DNA of 64,000 nt from Occallatibacter riparius (GCF_025264625.1 NZ_CP093313.1:6324001-6388000); one strand, 5' to 3'. Shown: positions 8,776 to 16,320, numbered from the stretch's first letter. Program-made: numbers and translations. The notes: a model not told the origin generated them from the sequence alone.

Positions 8776-9678
8776 CTACCCCACCGCGCCAGGATCAAAC
8801 AGCAGCGGAAAGAACCGCCCGCCCAACTTCTCCCCCTTCGGAATCACCGGCACACCCTTCAGCAGCGGCTCATCCGCCGCTGATCGCACGCCATCCCGAA
8901 ACGCATTCACCAGCGTCGCGCGCCGCGGCTTGTCGGAGCGGTTCTCATACGACCCATGCACCATCAGAGGATGATGGAATGTACACTGCCCGCGCTTCAC
9001 CTCCGCCGCCACCGGCTTGAACCCCTCCAACTGCTCCGGCAATAACACGGTTCTGATCTCGTCCATGTTCCCGGCCAGCCCCGTAACCGGCAGCAGATTC
9101 CACCTGTGGCTTCCCGGCACATAATACAAACACCCGTTGTCGCGCGTGCTGTCGTCCAGCGCAATCCAGCACGTCAGGTGCTCCATCGGCTCCGTGCGCG
9201 TCCAGTACGAGTAGTCCTGATGCCAGGCCACCACACCGCCGTGATGCGCCGGCTTGCAGAACAACTGGTCGTGCCAGAACCGCACTGAACCCTGCAGCAG
9301 CTGCGACGCCGCCATCAAAAACGCCGGACTCCACAGCACATCGTGAAACGCCGGCCCCGTCCGCCACGCGCCCAGCGCATGAAACAGAACCGTATCCGGA
9401 TTCGCCGACTCATTCGAGTGGTACTCATGAAACAGTGCATGCTTCGGACTCGACGGATCCATCAGTTCCGTCAACTCGTCGCATAGCAGATCGCACTGCC
9501 CTTCATCCAGCACCTGCACGCCCGCCAGGTATCCATCGCGATGAAACGCTGCCACCTGCTCATCCGTCAGCCGATATCTATCCCACTCTTCGCCACTCGC
9601 CGACATCCCACCCAGCGCCCCCATCGGCACATGCACTTCAGATAAATCGCGAACCGCTCCACCCGTCTCAATCGCCAT
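8776..9678 (-). CDS. Phytanoyl-CoA dioxygenase (PhyH) family oxygenase
   Basis: A 300-residue Fe(II)/2-oxoglutarate-dependent dioxygenase. The iron triad is visible as His153-Gln-Asp155 (AWHQDYSYW) and His241 in HHPLMVHGSYENRS, with an Arg about 11 residues later for 2-oxoglutarate. Family members hydroxylate small molecules such as phytanoyl-CoA, ectoine or natural-product intermediates, and the substrate here is unknown. It is transcribed towards the repeat cluster and the amidohydrolase, and divergently from the TetR gene. Its promoter must lie in the 170 bases before 9852, which also contain the TetR-type operators. Confidence 0.88.
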   Translation of the reverse strand: MAIETGGAVRDLSEVHVPMGALGGMSASGEEWDRYRLTDEQVAAFHRDGYLAGVQVLDEGQCDLLCDELTELMDPSSPKHALFHEYHSNESANPDTVLFHALGAWRTGPAFHDVLWSPAFLMAASQLLQGSVRFWHDQLFCKPAHHGGVVAWHQDYSYWTRTEPMEHLTCWIALDDSTRDNGCLYYVPGSHRWNLLPVTGLAGNMDEIRTVLLPEQLEGFKPVAAEVKRGQCTFHHPLMVHGSYENRSDKPRRATLVNAFRDGVRSAADEPLLKGVPVIPKGEKLGGRFFPLLFDPGAVG

Positions 9679-9815
9679 TGCAGGCCGCCTCCCAACCCAC
9701 TCAGCGTTCTACATCACCACCCGCCCCCCGCACAAACCGCCACAAATCCCACACCAACGGTACCTCCCCAGTCTCTCTACCTCACGCCTCTGCTCCCTGC
9801 TTTTCGGGATCTAAG

Positions 9816-9851
9816 CTATACACCGTATACCGCTTGCTATACACTGTACAC
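9816..9851 (+). promoter_or_regulatory. Tandem palindromic operator abutting the tetR start codon
   Basis: Two copies of a 15-base sequence lie 21 bases apart. CTATACACCGTATAC is at 9816-9830 and CTATACACTGTACAC at 9837-9851. The first contains a perfect dyad TATAC-ACC-GTATA, and the second the same dyad with one mismatch. The second copy ends one base before the ATG of the TetR gene, so no Shine-Dalgarno fits between. The two-helical-turn spacing suggests cooperative binding of a regulator, most simply the TetR protein itself. Binding is inferred. Confidence 0.68.
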
Positions 9852-10436
9852 ATGGACGAGAAGACCGCAACCTCCAGGCGAATCTACGACTGTGCCCTCC
9901 GCATCCTCGAGGCCGAGGGTCCACAGGCCGTGAGCATGCGCCGCGTAGCCAAAGACGCCGGAATAACCGCCATGGCCATCTACCACCACTTCCCCAGTCG
10001 CGAAGCCCTGCTGGACGCGGTCGTTCAGTCCGAGTTCGAGCAGCTCGCCGTATTCTTCAGCCGCCCCAATGCAAAGCGGAGTCTCGAATCGGCCATGACG
10101 CACATCCTCGATGGCTACATCGATTACGCTCTGGCCCACCCCCGCATCTTCGACTATGTCTTCGCGTCGCCACGTGAGGGCGCTCGCCGCTTCCCTGATG
10201 ATTTCCGCGCGCGTCAATCGCCCACGCTCAACCTCGTTTACGACGTCGTGTCTTCATGGATGAAACTCGGCAAGCTCAAGCGTGACGATGCCTGGGAAAT
10301 CAGCATGGAGCTGTGGGCCCAGGTTCACGGATACCTCGCCCTTTGGCAAGGCGGACGCTTCCATTTGCCTGAAGATCAATTTCGCAAGCTCGTTCACCGT
10401 TCCCTTCGGAGGCTCCTCTATGGATTGGCAAGCTAA
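9852..10436 (+). CDS. TetR/AcrR family transcriptional regulator (WHG-type C-terminus)
   Basis: A 194-residue repressor-type regulator. Residues 8-55 form the TetR helix-turn-helix (RIYDCALRILEAEG, VAKDAGITAMAIYHHFPSREAL). The C-terminal ligand domain carries ELWAQVHGYLALW, which matches the WHG subfamily. The long open frame starts at 9435, but the ATG at 9852 gives the canonical TetR N-terminus. Tandem palindromes end directly at this ATG, which suggests autoregulation, possibly with a leaderless or very short-leader message. The stop codon overlaps the downstream Lnt-like gene by 17 bases, so that gene is its likely target. The ligand is unknown. Confidence 0.88.
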   Translation: MDEKTATSRRIYDCALRILEAEGPQAVSMRRVAKDAGITAMAIYHHFPSREALLDAVVQSEFEQLAVFFSRPNAKRSLESAMTHILDGYIDYALAHPRIFDYVFASPREGARRFPDDFRARQSPTLNLVYDVVSSWMKLGKLKRDDAWEISMELWAQVHGYLALWQGGRFHLPEDQFRKLVHRSLRRLLYGLAS

Positions 10437-11901
10437 CTCTCTGCGCCGCGCCATCATAATCTTGTCCGCAATCGCACTCACCGCGACCGCATACTTTGCG
10501 TCCTCCGGGCTTCACCGCGTCTGGTGGCTTGTGTGGCTCGCGCCACTTCCTGTCTTGTTGATCGCGCCTCGTTTGCGCGGCCCTCAGATCTTCCTCGTCG
10601 CACTCACCGCTCGCGCTCTGGCCGGTCTCAACGTCTGGCATTACCTCCGCGATGTTGTCCAATTCCCGTTGAGCCTCTTGTTGCTTTCCATCCTGATTCC
10701 AGCGACTTATTTCGGCTTCGCAGTGGTGGTCTATCGCGGCCTGTTGCGAAAGGGCAATCCATCCCTGGCTATGCTCGCATTCCCGGTCACCATGGTCGCG
10801 GCGGAGTATCTCATCAGCCTCTCGCAGGGCACATTCTTCAGCGCCGGCTACACCCAACTCGGCAACCTCCCCATCCTTCAGCTCGCCGCTCTCACCGGCC
10901 TTTGGGGCATCAGTTTCGTTGTCAATCTGCTTCCTGCCGCAGTGGCCGCGCTCGTGTCAGCTCCCGCCGCTCTCCGCATTCGAATGGCTGCCGCCCTCGC
11001 CCTCCTTTATATTTGCGTTCTGTCTTATGGCATGGTCCGCCTGCACTCCACGCCTAACGCCTCCTCTTCAGTGATCGTGGGACTCGTCGAAACGCACGCG
11101 GGCCAGAACATGCTTCCCACTGAGCCTCAGGCATCCATGGCGCTCATGCAGCAGTACGCCGCACAAGTGCCGCCGCTCGCCGCACGCGGCGCGCAGTTCG
11201 TTGTGTTTCCGGAAATGTCCGCACTCGTTCTCGACTCCGCCTCCGCTCAGGTCGACGAGCTATTTCAAAGAACAGCGCGCGAGGCGCATGTGCAGGTGCT
11301 CCTCGGCATCCTTCACGCCACCGCACACGGCACATACAACGAGGGACGCCTCTACTCCGCAACTGGAAACATCGAAACCATCTACCGCAAACACCATCTA
11401 GTCCCCACCTGGGAAAGCCGCAGCACGCCGGGCACCACGCTCTCTGTGCTCCCCCAGCCAGCCGGCACAATCGGCATTGAGATCTGCCGCGACATGGACT
11501 ATCCGGAGCTCGCGCGCCGCTACGCCAACCAGCAGGCCGGGCTTCTCCTCGTCCCTGCCTGGGATCAGGGCATCGACGTCGACGCCGCTTTCCACGGACA
11601 CCTCTCCATCATGCGCAGCGTCGAAGGCGGCTTCACCCAGGTGCGCGATGCCAAGAACGGCCTCCTCACCGTCGCCGATAGCCGCGGGCGCATCCTTGCG
11701 GAAACACCCACCCATTCCGACGGAGCTCTTGTCACCATGCTGGCTACGGTTCCAGTCCACCATGACCCAACGCTCTATCAGAAATGGGGAGACTGGTTCG
11801 CGTGGCTCGATCTTGCCGCGCTGCTTGCACTGCTCGCGTGCTGGCTAGTCGGCTTGAAACGTCACGTGCACCGCGAACATCCCCACGCAGCGATCGCATA
11901 G
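10420..11901 (+). CDS. Apolipoprotein N-acyltransferase-like membrane enzyme (CN hydrolase domain)
   Basis: A 493-residue inner-membrane protein with about six N-terminal membrane helices (residues 10-205), a nitrilase-superfamily domain (about 215-460) and a final helix at about 465-480. The catalytic triad is Glu265 (VFPEMS), Lys324 (YRKHHLVP) and Cys356 (EICRDMD). In Lnt this enzyme N-acylates the lipoprotein cysteine. The start at 10420 lies inside the tetR gene behind a perfect GGAGG at 10408-10412, so the two are translationally coupled. Direct control of an Lnt-type enzyme by TetR would be unusual. This may be a paralogue acting on another acceptor rather than the housekeeping Lnt. Confidence 0.83.
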   Translation: MDWQANSLRRAIIILSAIALTATAYFASSGLHRVWWLVWLAPLPVLLIAPRLRGPQIFLVALTARALAGLNVWHYLRDVVQFPLSLLLLSILIPATYFGFAVVVYRGLLRKGNPSLAMLAFPVTMVAAEYLISLSQGTFFSAGYTQLGNLPILQLAALTGLWGISFVVNLLPAAVAALVSAPAALRIRMAAALALLYICVLSYGMVRLHSTPNASSSVIVGLVETHAGQNMLPTEPQASMALMQQYAAQVPPLAARGAQFVVFPEMSALVLDSASAQVDELFQRTAREAHVQVLLGILHATAHGTYNEGRLYSATGNIETIYRKHHLVPTWESRSTPGTTLSVLPQPAGTIGIEICRDMDYPELARRYANQQAGLLLVPAWDQGIDVDAAFHGHLSIMRSVEGGFTQVRDAKNGLLTVADSRGRILAETPTHSDGALVTMLATVPVHHDPTLYQKWGDWFAWLDLAALLALLACWLVGLKRHVHREHPHAAIA

Positions 11902-11939
11902 GTCAATCTAATGCGCCAATCATGTTCGTCCTCGCGGCA

Positions 11940-13436
11940 CTACCGCTCCGGCGTCCTCTCCAGACGGTGGTGCCCCATGGGAACGATGAAATCCACTCCG
12001 GTAACATGCTTCTCTGAATCGAGAAAGAAAGACAACTCCTGCGGTCCATCAAGTACGAAAAACTGCGTGGCCGACTCGGGATACAGCCGCACCGCGGGTG
12101 AACCGGATGGAATCTCCGCCGTCAGATGCCCATCCTCCATAGCCACCTTGATGTATGCATAGGTTCCTGTATAAGCGCGCAGAGTTGCATCGGGCACGTC
12201 CACAACCGAGTGTTCAACCGGCTTGAAATCGGGAAGGTCATAAACCGTTCCTGCACTGCGAATCACTTCCTCGGCGAGCCCCGCTCCTCCGCCGCCGCTG
12301 GTCATCACCACAATGCCATTGCCGTGGAGATACTCCACCATGTCATCTTGAAAATACCCTGAGCCCTCATGGCGAATGTATGGATTATCCATGCTGCCGC
12401 CGACCTCCAGCCCGAGCCCCCATCGTCTGGGTGCGGCAACTTCTTTATCAGGCATAACCATCCTGCGCATGGTCTCCTGGCGAAGAACCTTGTGCGATCT
12501 CCCTTCGTATTCGCGCTGAATTTCGATAAGGAGCTTCGCCAAATCAGTCGGTGTAGACCACAGGCCGCCCGCACCCAGGTTCGGCTCCACGTATTTCGAT
12601 GGAGGCACGGCCCACTTCCCGTCGGCTCCATACGCCGTCGCCGCACGCGCACGCCACTCCAACGGAAGCGGCGCATCGAACGTGCTGTGCGTCATCCCGA
12701 TCGGATCCAGCACCGCTCGTCTCATGTAAGCGGCGAACGGCTGTCCTGTCACATCCTCGATCAGCAAAGTTAGTACGAGATAACCGCCGTTGGAATAAGC
12801 AAACTTCGTACCTGGCACGGCCTCGACGCGCACAGCGGGCGTCCTCGCAGGCTTCTCGCCCTCCAGCAGCTGAAGCAGCGTGGGAATCGGCGAAGCTGAA
12901 TCATAGATCTCGCCATTGTGTGTTCCGATGCCCGACGTGTGGTTCAGAAGTTCTCGAACCGTGACCTTCCGATTCGCGGTGTATTCGTTGTCTGGAATCT
13001 TCCATCGCTTCAGATAGTGGTTGACGTTCGCATCCAGATCGATCTTCCCCTCTTCCACCAGCTTCAGAACCCCAAGCGCCGTAACGGCCTTCGAAATCGA
13101 CGCCGCCCCGAACAACGTCCGCGTAGAGACAGGCCCGCCATCGAGAGAAGACACGCCATATGCACGCGCCCAGTCGATTGCGCCATTTCGGACGACAGCG
13201 ATACTCACGGCAGGAACACGACGCGCCTTCATCTGCGACTCGAGTTGCATATCTCCGTTCGTATCGCCACGAATCGTGACATACCTCGAGAGATGGCTCT
13301 GCACCGCCTGCATTCGCTGTAGCGCAGACTGATTTCCCCGGCCGTAAATCCCCGATGCGAACAAACCACCCAGTAAAAGCGAGAAGCGCGCAACACCTGG
13401 ATTCCTGCCCTGGAACATCTTCATCGTCGGCCCCAT
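11940..13436 (-). CDS. Serine hydrolase, beta-lactamase class C fold, with C-terminal beta domain
   Basis: A 498-residue hydrolase with an N-terminal hydrophobic export segment (about 17-32). The catalytic motifs are SISK (Ser113, Lys116), YSN (Tyr214 to Asn216) and RHEGSG near residue 378 in place of KTG. After about residue 405 there is a lipocalin-like C-terminal region (LRAYTGTYAYI, VRLYPESATQFFVLD) as found in many class C-fold peptidases or esterases (DUF3471-like). The substrate is not predictable. It converges with the Lnt-like gene, and no terminator is evident in the 38 bases between them. It is not closely similar to the other serine hydrolase of this window outside the motifs. Confidence 0.86.
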   Translation of the reverse strand: MGPTMKMFQGRNPGVARFSLLLGGLFASGIYGRGNQSALQRMQAVQSHLSRYVTIRGDTNGDMQLESQMKARRVPAVSIAVVRNGAIDWARAYGVSSLDGGPVSTRTLFGAASISKAVTALGVLKLVEEGKIDLDANVNHYLKRWKIPDNEYTANRKVTVRELLNHTSGIGTHNGEIYDSASPIPTLLQLLEGEKPARTPAVRVEAVPGTKFAYSNGGYLVLTLLIEDVTGQPFAAYMRRAVLDPIGMTHSTFDAPLPLEWRARAATAYGADGKWAVPPSKYVEPNLGAGGLWSTPTDLAKLLIEIQREYEGRSHKVLRQETMRRMVMPDKEVAAPRRWGLGLEVGGSMDNPYIRHEGSGYFQDDMVEYLHGNGIVVMTSGGGGAGLAEEVIRSAGTVYDLPDFKPVEHSVVDVPDATLRAYTGTYAYIKVAMEDGHLTAEIPSGSPAVRLYPESATQFFVLDGPQELSFFLDSEKHVTGVDFIVPMGHHRLERTPER

Positions 13437-13853
13437 TCCCTCCCATCGCGCACTTCAATGGACTTATCCGCTCGCAACATCCTATGTAGCATTCTGCGTA
13501 GCGTCAAGCAACCAGAATTCAGCATTCCCCTCTCGTTGAACATTCATACATGGCCGGGACCGATTCCTTCCGATCCATGGGGCTAGGTCATCAGGCACAG
13601 ACCCCGAAGCGACTTCTTTCCGTCGCGCGGCCTGGGCCTTCACCCTATCGCAGCCGAGTATGGCGGCGAAGCCGCGGTTGGCCCCACCGCAGGTGGCCGA
13701 CCGAGAATGGCGGCGAAGCCGCAGTGGCCGCACCGCAGGTGGTGTGGAAATCTGGCAAGAATCGCGTTCACGCACATGTTGCGCCGACCCGGTTCTTTTA
13801 GCCGAAAATCCACGCGATTTCCAGAAAGCTAAAGGTGAGGGGTGGGGTGGAAA
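13437..13853. repeat. Gene-free interval with two copies of a GC-rich dispersed repeat
   Basis: This 417-base interval holds no gene that I can support; short frames in it are built from repeat sequence. Two copies of a roughly 35-base element lie at 13661-13696 and 13708-13742, with the shared core TGGCGGCGAAGCCGC then GGCC and CACCGCAGGTGG. The same element recurs at 16321-16451 and 28045-28082. GGCGAAGCCGC contains a short dyad, so a folded RNA is possible. The outer parts show no recognisable signal beyond the promoter expected upstream of the serine hydrolase. Confidence 0.72.
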
Positions 13854-14873
13854 TCAGTGCTTTTTGTGTTGATCGTCGGTGGCGTTGTGCGCGAGACAGG
13901 GATGAAACCCCGTGAGTCGTCTTCGAGCCTCAAAGCAGTACTGAGTCCAGTGGGGATTCCCTAAGATATCGTCGTACCAGACAGTCCCCATGATGGCATA
14001 GTTTTCAGCCCCCGCGCTTATAGTGGAAGCGACCAGCGAATCGGCTTTCCAAGGGATATTAAGGACCCCATTCGGGAAGATGTTTCCTTCTCTTTCGTCG
14101 GGGGGCGGATCGTCAGTTTTCGGAAGATTATCTATGGTTTGCCACGCAACTTTGTCGCGGACATTGAAGGCTGGCGTTTTCCCGGCATTCCTAAAAAAGA
14201 CAACCGCCCCAATCGGTTGGGTCCCGGCGGGAGGTTCAGGACATTCACCATCGGCCGTACCGAGTTTCCATACCCCTGGGTAGAGGCCACATGCGTTGAA
14301 AGGAGCGAGCCACGCTCGCTGATCGACCCTCATTTGGTCTTGCGCAGCTTCAACGGACTTCTCAGCAGCGCCAGCCGACCTTTTCGTACTGGCAGTCTGG
14401 TCAATCAATGCCCCCATCGTGCGATCAAATTGACTCATGCTGGTGTCGAGCGCATTTTCGGCTACGGTCAATTGGCGAGAAGCGGCCTCATTTGCCATGC
14501 GCATTTCGATAATCGTTCTATTTGTAAGGTATCCCTGCCACAGAGCTACCGCTGCATAGGCGCACGCTGCGAGAAAGGCTCGCCTAGTCCATTTAACAAG
14601 CTTATTTTGAGAGGCTATAAGATCTTCTTGGTAGGCGTTTTCCTTCTTCTTTTGGGACTCAGCTGCTTTTCTATCGTCTGCCGTGCCGAGGACGCTGGAA
14701 GCGATGATCCCGGGGACCTCTCTCCATTTCTGCTCGGTTCCTTCTTGGGCATCGCGTCTGGCGTCTTCCTGATTCTGAAGAGTTTCACGAATAGCGCCAA
14801 GTTGAGTATGCAGCGTATCGATCAGCCGTCTAAATTGGCTCGGCAGCATGGCCCACTTGCCTTTCGGGAGCAT
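13854..14873 (-). CDS. Unrecognised single-pass membrane protein with coiled-coil region
   Basis: A 339-residue protein that I do not recognise. Residues 1-90 are highly charged and probably helical (ETLQNQEDARRDAQEGTEQK). A single membrane helix lies at about 98-116 (RRAFLAACAYAAVALWQGYL), followed by a second coiled-coil-like stretch to about 185 and a C-terminal beta-rich domain that contains four cysteines. The base composition is visibly less GC-rich than in neighbouring genes, and it directly abuts a decayed insertion element, so acquisition by transfer is plausible. The ATG at 14873 has no good ribosome site; an internal ATG at about 14849 is an alternative. Similar coil-plus-membrane proteins are common as orphan cargo. 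Confidence 0.62.
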   Translation of the reverse strand: MLPKGKWAMLPSQFRRLIDTLHTQLGAIRETLQNQEDARRDAQEGTEQKWREVPGIIASSVLGTADDRKAAESQKKKENAYQEDLIASQNKLVKWTRRAFLAACAYAAVALWQGYLTNRTIIEMRMANEAASRQLTVAENALDTSMSQFDRTMGALIDQTASTKRSAGAAEKSVEAAQDQMRVDQRAWLAPFNACGLYPGVWKLGTADGECPEPPAGTQPIGAVVFFRNAGKTPAFNVRDKVAWQTIDNLPKTDDPPPDEREGNIFPNGVLNIPWKADSLVASTISAGAENYAIMGTVWYDDILGNPHWTQYCFEARRRLTGFHPCLAHNATDDQHKKH

Positions 14874-14874
14874 A

Positions 14875-15024
14875 ATGGGAGAGATGAAACACGAATATCA
14901 CGAAGGCCCCCAAGCTGGGGAGAATTTCAAGAAATTAGCAACGGCGGTCCTTCAAAAGCCAAAGACAGTTGTGGCTCCGAAGAAACCGGCGAAGGCAGAA
15001 CCGCACGGCAGCGAGCAGGGTTAG
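14875..15024 (+). CDS. Small ORF of the kind found beside IS1595-family transposases
   Basis: A 49-codon ORF (46 codons from the second ATG at 14884) encoding a basic, hydrophilic peptide. It begins MGEMKHEYHEGPQAGENF and continues with KKLATAVLQKPK and a Lys/Pro-rich tail. GGGAG at 14866-14870 lies 4 bases upstream of the first ATG. From memory, HEYHEGP-type small proteins are recurrently encoded next to IS1595-group transposases, and a transposase remnant lies 33 bases downstream in convergent orientation. The start is one base from the start of the divergent coiled-coil gene. The role is unknown, perhaps a passenger or regulator. Confidence 0.6.
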   Translation: MGEMKHEYHEGPQAGENFKKLATAVLQKPKTVVAPKKPAKAEPHGSEQG

Positions 15025-15056
15025 AACGGTTTCTCTTCCCCCGTCCCTGCCGTTTG

Positions 15057-15311
15057 TCAGTGGAGCGCATCTGTTTCCTTGCCGATAAGTTCGGAATAAC
15101 TGAGCCGGTTGCCGGCCATCTGAGACATAACGAGAGCGAAGCGGTCCCCATCCGTGAGTTTGTTATCCCGCGTGGCACGGTTGTTGAACTGGAACGCTTG
15201 CGCATCGGCATACCGCGATAGGTGGAACGGTTCCACAGCCACGTAAGTGCCATTCAAAGTCCTCTTGAGCAGACTCCAGAAGTTCTCAATTCCCTGAGTG
15301 GCGGCCCCACC
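15057..15311 (-). pseudogene. C-terminal remnant of an IS1595-family (ISXO2-like) transposase
   Basis: About 84 codons that match the C-terminal end of IS1595-group DDE transposases. The diagnostic pieces are IENFWSLLKRTLNGTYV, VEPFHLSRYADAQAFQFNNR and DGDRFALVMSQMAGNRLSYSELIGKE. The N-terminal zinc-ribbon part and most of the DDE domain are missing. Upstream, the reading frame runs into unrelated AT-richer sequence (15312-15450) and then stem-loops, so the copy is truncated and cannot transpose. No terminal inverted repeats or target duplications could be identified. Confidence 0.8.
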
Positions 15312-15452
15312 CAAGGTGCCTGTGAAAATCTTGTCAAGGGGTATTTCGAAAAATAGTTTGTAAGTAGCCGAATTATCAGCTACATACAAATCGAAAATAA
15401 TTGCCGATTTACCTTCGCAATCTGAAACAATTGAATTAACCAGAAAAACAAC
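15312..15452. other. AT-richer patch at the break point of the transposase remnant
   Basis: This segment is clearly richer in A and T than its surroundings. It contains a small dyad, GTAGC to GCTAC, at about 15363-15382. On the minus strand it reads through in frame into the transposase remnant without matching transposase. It probably derives from another mobile or foreign fragment joined when the element decayed. I see no supportable gene. Confidence 0.4.
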
Positions 15453-15487
15453 GCCCGCCGGCGCCAAAACCGGCGGGCTTTTCTTTT
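15453..15487 (+). terminator. Rho-independent terminator
   Basis: A perfect 9-base-pair stem, GCCCGCCGG (15453-15461) with CCGGCGGGC (15470-15478), has an 8-base loop and is followed by TTTTCTTTT at 15479-15487. This is a textbook intrinsic terminator on the plus strand. No intact plus-strand gene lies directly upstream, so it probably remains from a lost gene or ends the transcript of the small ORF at 14875. Confidence 0.85.
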
Positions 15488-15507
15488 GTCCCAACCCAAC
15501 CTGTAGC

Positions 15508-15551
15508 GCCGGTCTCCTGACCGGCTGTAGCGCGGGTGTCCTCACCCGCGC
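15508..15551 (+). repeat. Two adjacent hairpins with identical TGTAGCG leads and TCCT loops
   Basis: Hairpin one pairs GCCGGTC (15508-15514) with GACCGGC (15519-15525). Hairpin two pairs GCGCGGGTG (15530-15538) with CACCCGCGC (15543-15551). Both have the loop TCCT, and both are introduced by CTGTAGCG. The stems differ while the lead and loop are kept, so the pairing appears to be under selection or the units belong to one family of variable-stem elements. They are not followed by T-tracts. Confidence 0.7.
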
Positions 15552-15597
15552 TCGGGGAAATCGGAGCCATTCAACCCCTTCGACTTTGCTTTTTATT

Positions 15598-15660
15598 TCT
15601 GTCATCCCGCAGGTGCCGGGTGCCCCCGGTCCCTCGCTTTTGGGGACCGGGGAGGCACTC
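15598..15660 (+). repeat. GTCATCC repeat unit followed by a strong hairpin
   Basis: TCTGTCATCCCGCAGG (about 15598-15613) resembles the repeat core seen at 8635-8760. It is followed by a 10-base-pair stem, CCCCGGTCCC (15624-15633) with GGGACCGGGG (15643-15652), extended by GTGC/GCAC flanks. With the terminator and the two TCCT hairpins this makes four stem-loops in 200 bases ahead of the gene at 15714. Confidence 0.6.
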
Positions 15661-15713
15661 CCACTGCCGCACCAACCTCACCTCAACCGACAAAAACACA
15701 AAGGAACCAAACC

Positions 15714-16226
15714 ATGACCACTCCAGAACAAGCCGTACAACACTGCCTCGACGCCTACAACAAAGCCTGCGCCGAAGACGACGCACGCAACGATCACAGT
15801 CCTGAATCCCTCGCCCGCGTCAACCGCGCCTACCGCCGAGCCATGCCCTTCCTCACCCCCGCCACCATCGACGCCTTCCTGGCCTGCGTCACCCACGGCC
15901 TGGTCCTCGAAATCTTCACCACCGCCGAGGCCGCAAAACTCCTCTACGCCACCCAGATCGCCGTAGGCTCCCGCCGCACCGCTCAACAGCAATCCAAAGC
16001 ACCGCAGCCCCAACCGGTGCCCACCCCCACCCCCCTCCCCCCTGCGGCAACCCTCCGGCAGACGCCTGCAAAGGCCTCAAAGGACGACACAAACCACGTT
16101 CAGGCCATGCTCGAACAAATCCTCTCCGGCAAGAGCATCGAGACCCCCCTGGCTCCCTGGAGGAAGGCACCCCCTACCGCCTCCCCCCTCACCAAGAGCG
16201 GCCTGGGAGTTCCAACCGCCAGCTAA
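15714..16226 (+). CDS. Unrecognised two-part protein with proline-rich C-terminal half
   Basis: A 170-residue protein that I do not recognise. Residues 1-85 form a compact, helix-rich part (EQAVQHCLDAYNKACAEDD, ARVNRAYRRAMPFLTP, DAFLACVTHGLVLEIF). The remainder is low-complexity and rich in Pro, Ala, Thr and Gln. There is no signal peptide or membrane helix. A clear AAGGA ribosome site precedes the ATG, and the codon use fits a real high-GC gene. It sits alone between the hairpin cluster and the tandem repeat before uppP. A lineage-specific role is likely, but nothing more can be said. Confidence 0.65.
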   Translation: MTTPEQAVQHCLDAYNKACAEDDARNDHSPESLARVNRAYRRAMPFLTPATIDAFLACVTHGLVLEIFTTAEAAKLLYATQIAVGSRRTAQQQSKAPQPQPVPTPTPLPPAATLRQTPAKASKDDTNHVQAMLEQILSGKSIETPLAPWRKAPPTASPLTKSGLGVPTAS

Positions 16227-16320
16227 CCGCCGAGTTGCTGACCGGCTGACGCGCTAACTAGCCAAAGGAGCCCTCTGACCCACCCATCCCTCTGTCGAGC
16301 CACCCCACGCCAAGACGCAC

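Noticed and set aside
9435..9851. N-terminal extension of the tetR frame
   Set aside because: The extension overlaps the dioxygenase gene antisense, is Pro/Ser-rich, and the canonical TetR N-terminus starts at 9852.
13482..13801. Short frames on both strands near 13.5-13.8 kb
   Set aside because: They are made of the dispersed repeat and have no ribosome site.
14139..15221. 360-codon plus-strand frame
   Set aside because: It runs antisense through the coiled-coil gene and the transposase remnant, and its translation shows no domain; the true plus-strand gene is the short ORF at 14875.
15057..15605. Intact 182-residue transposase
   Set aside because: Only the last 84 codons match IS1595 transposases; the upstream part is unrelated and the catalytic domain is missing.
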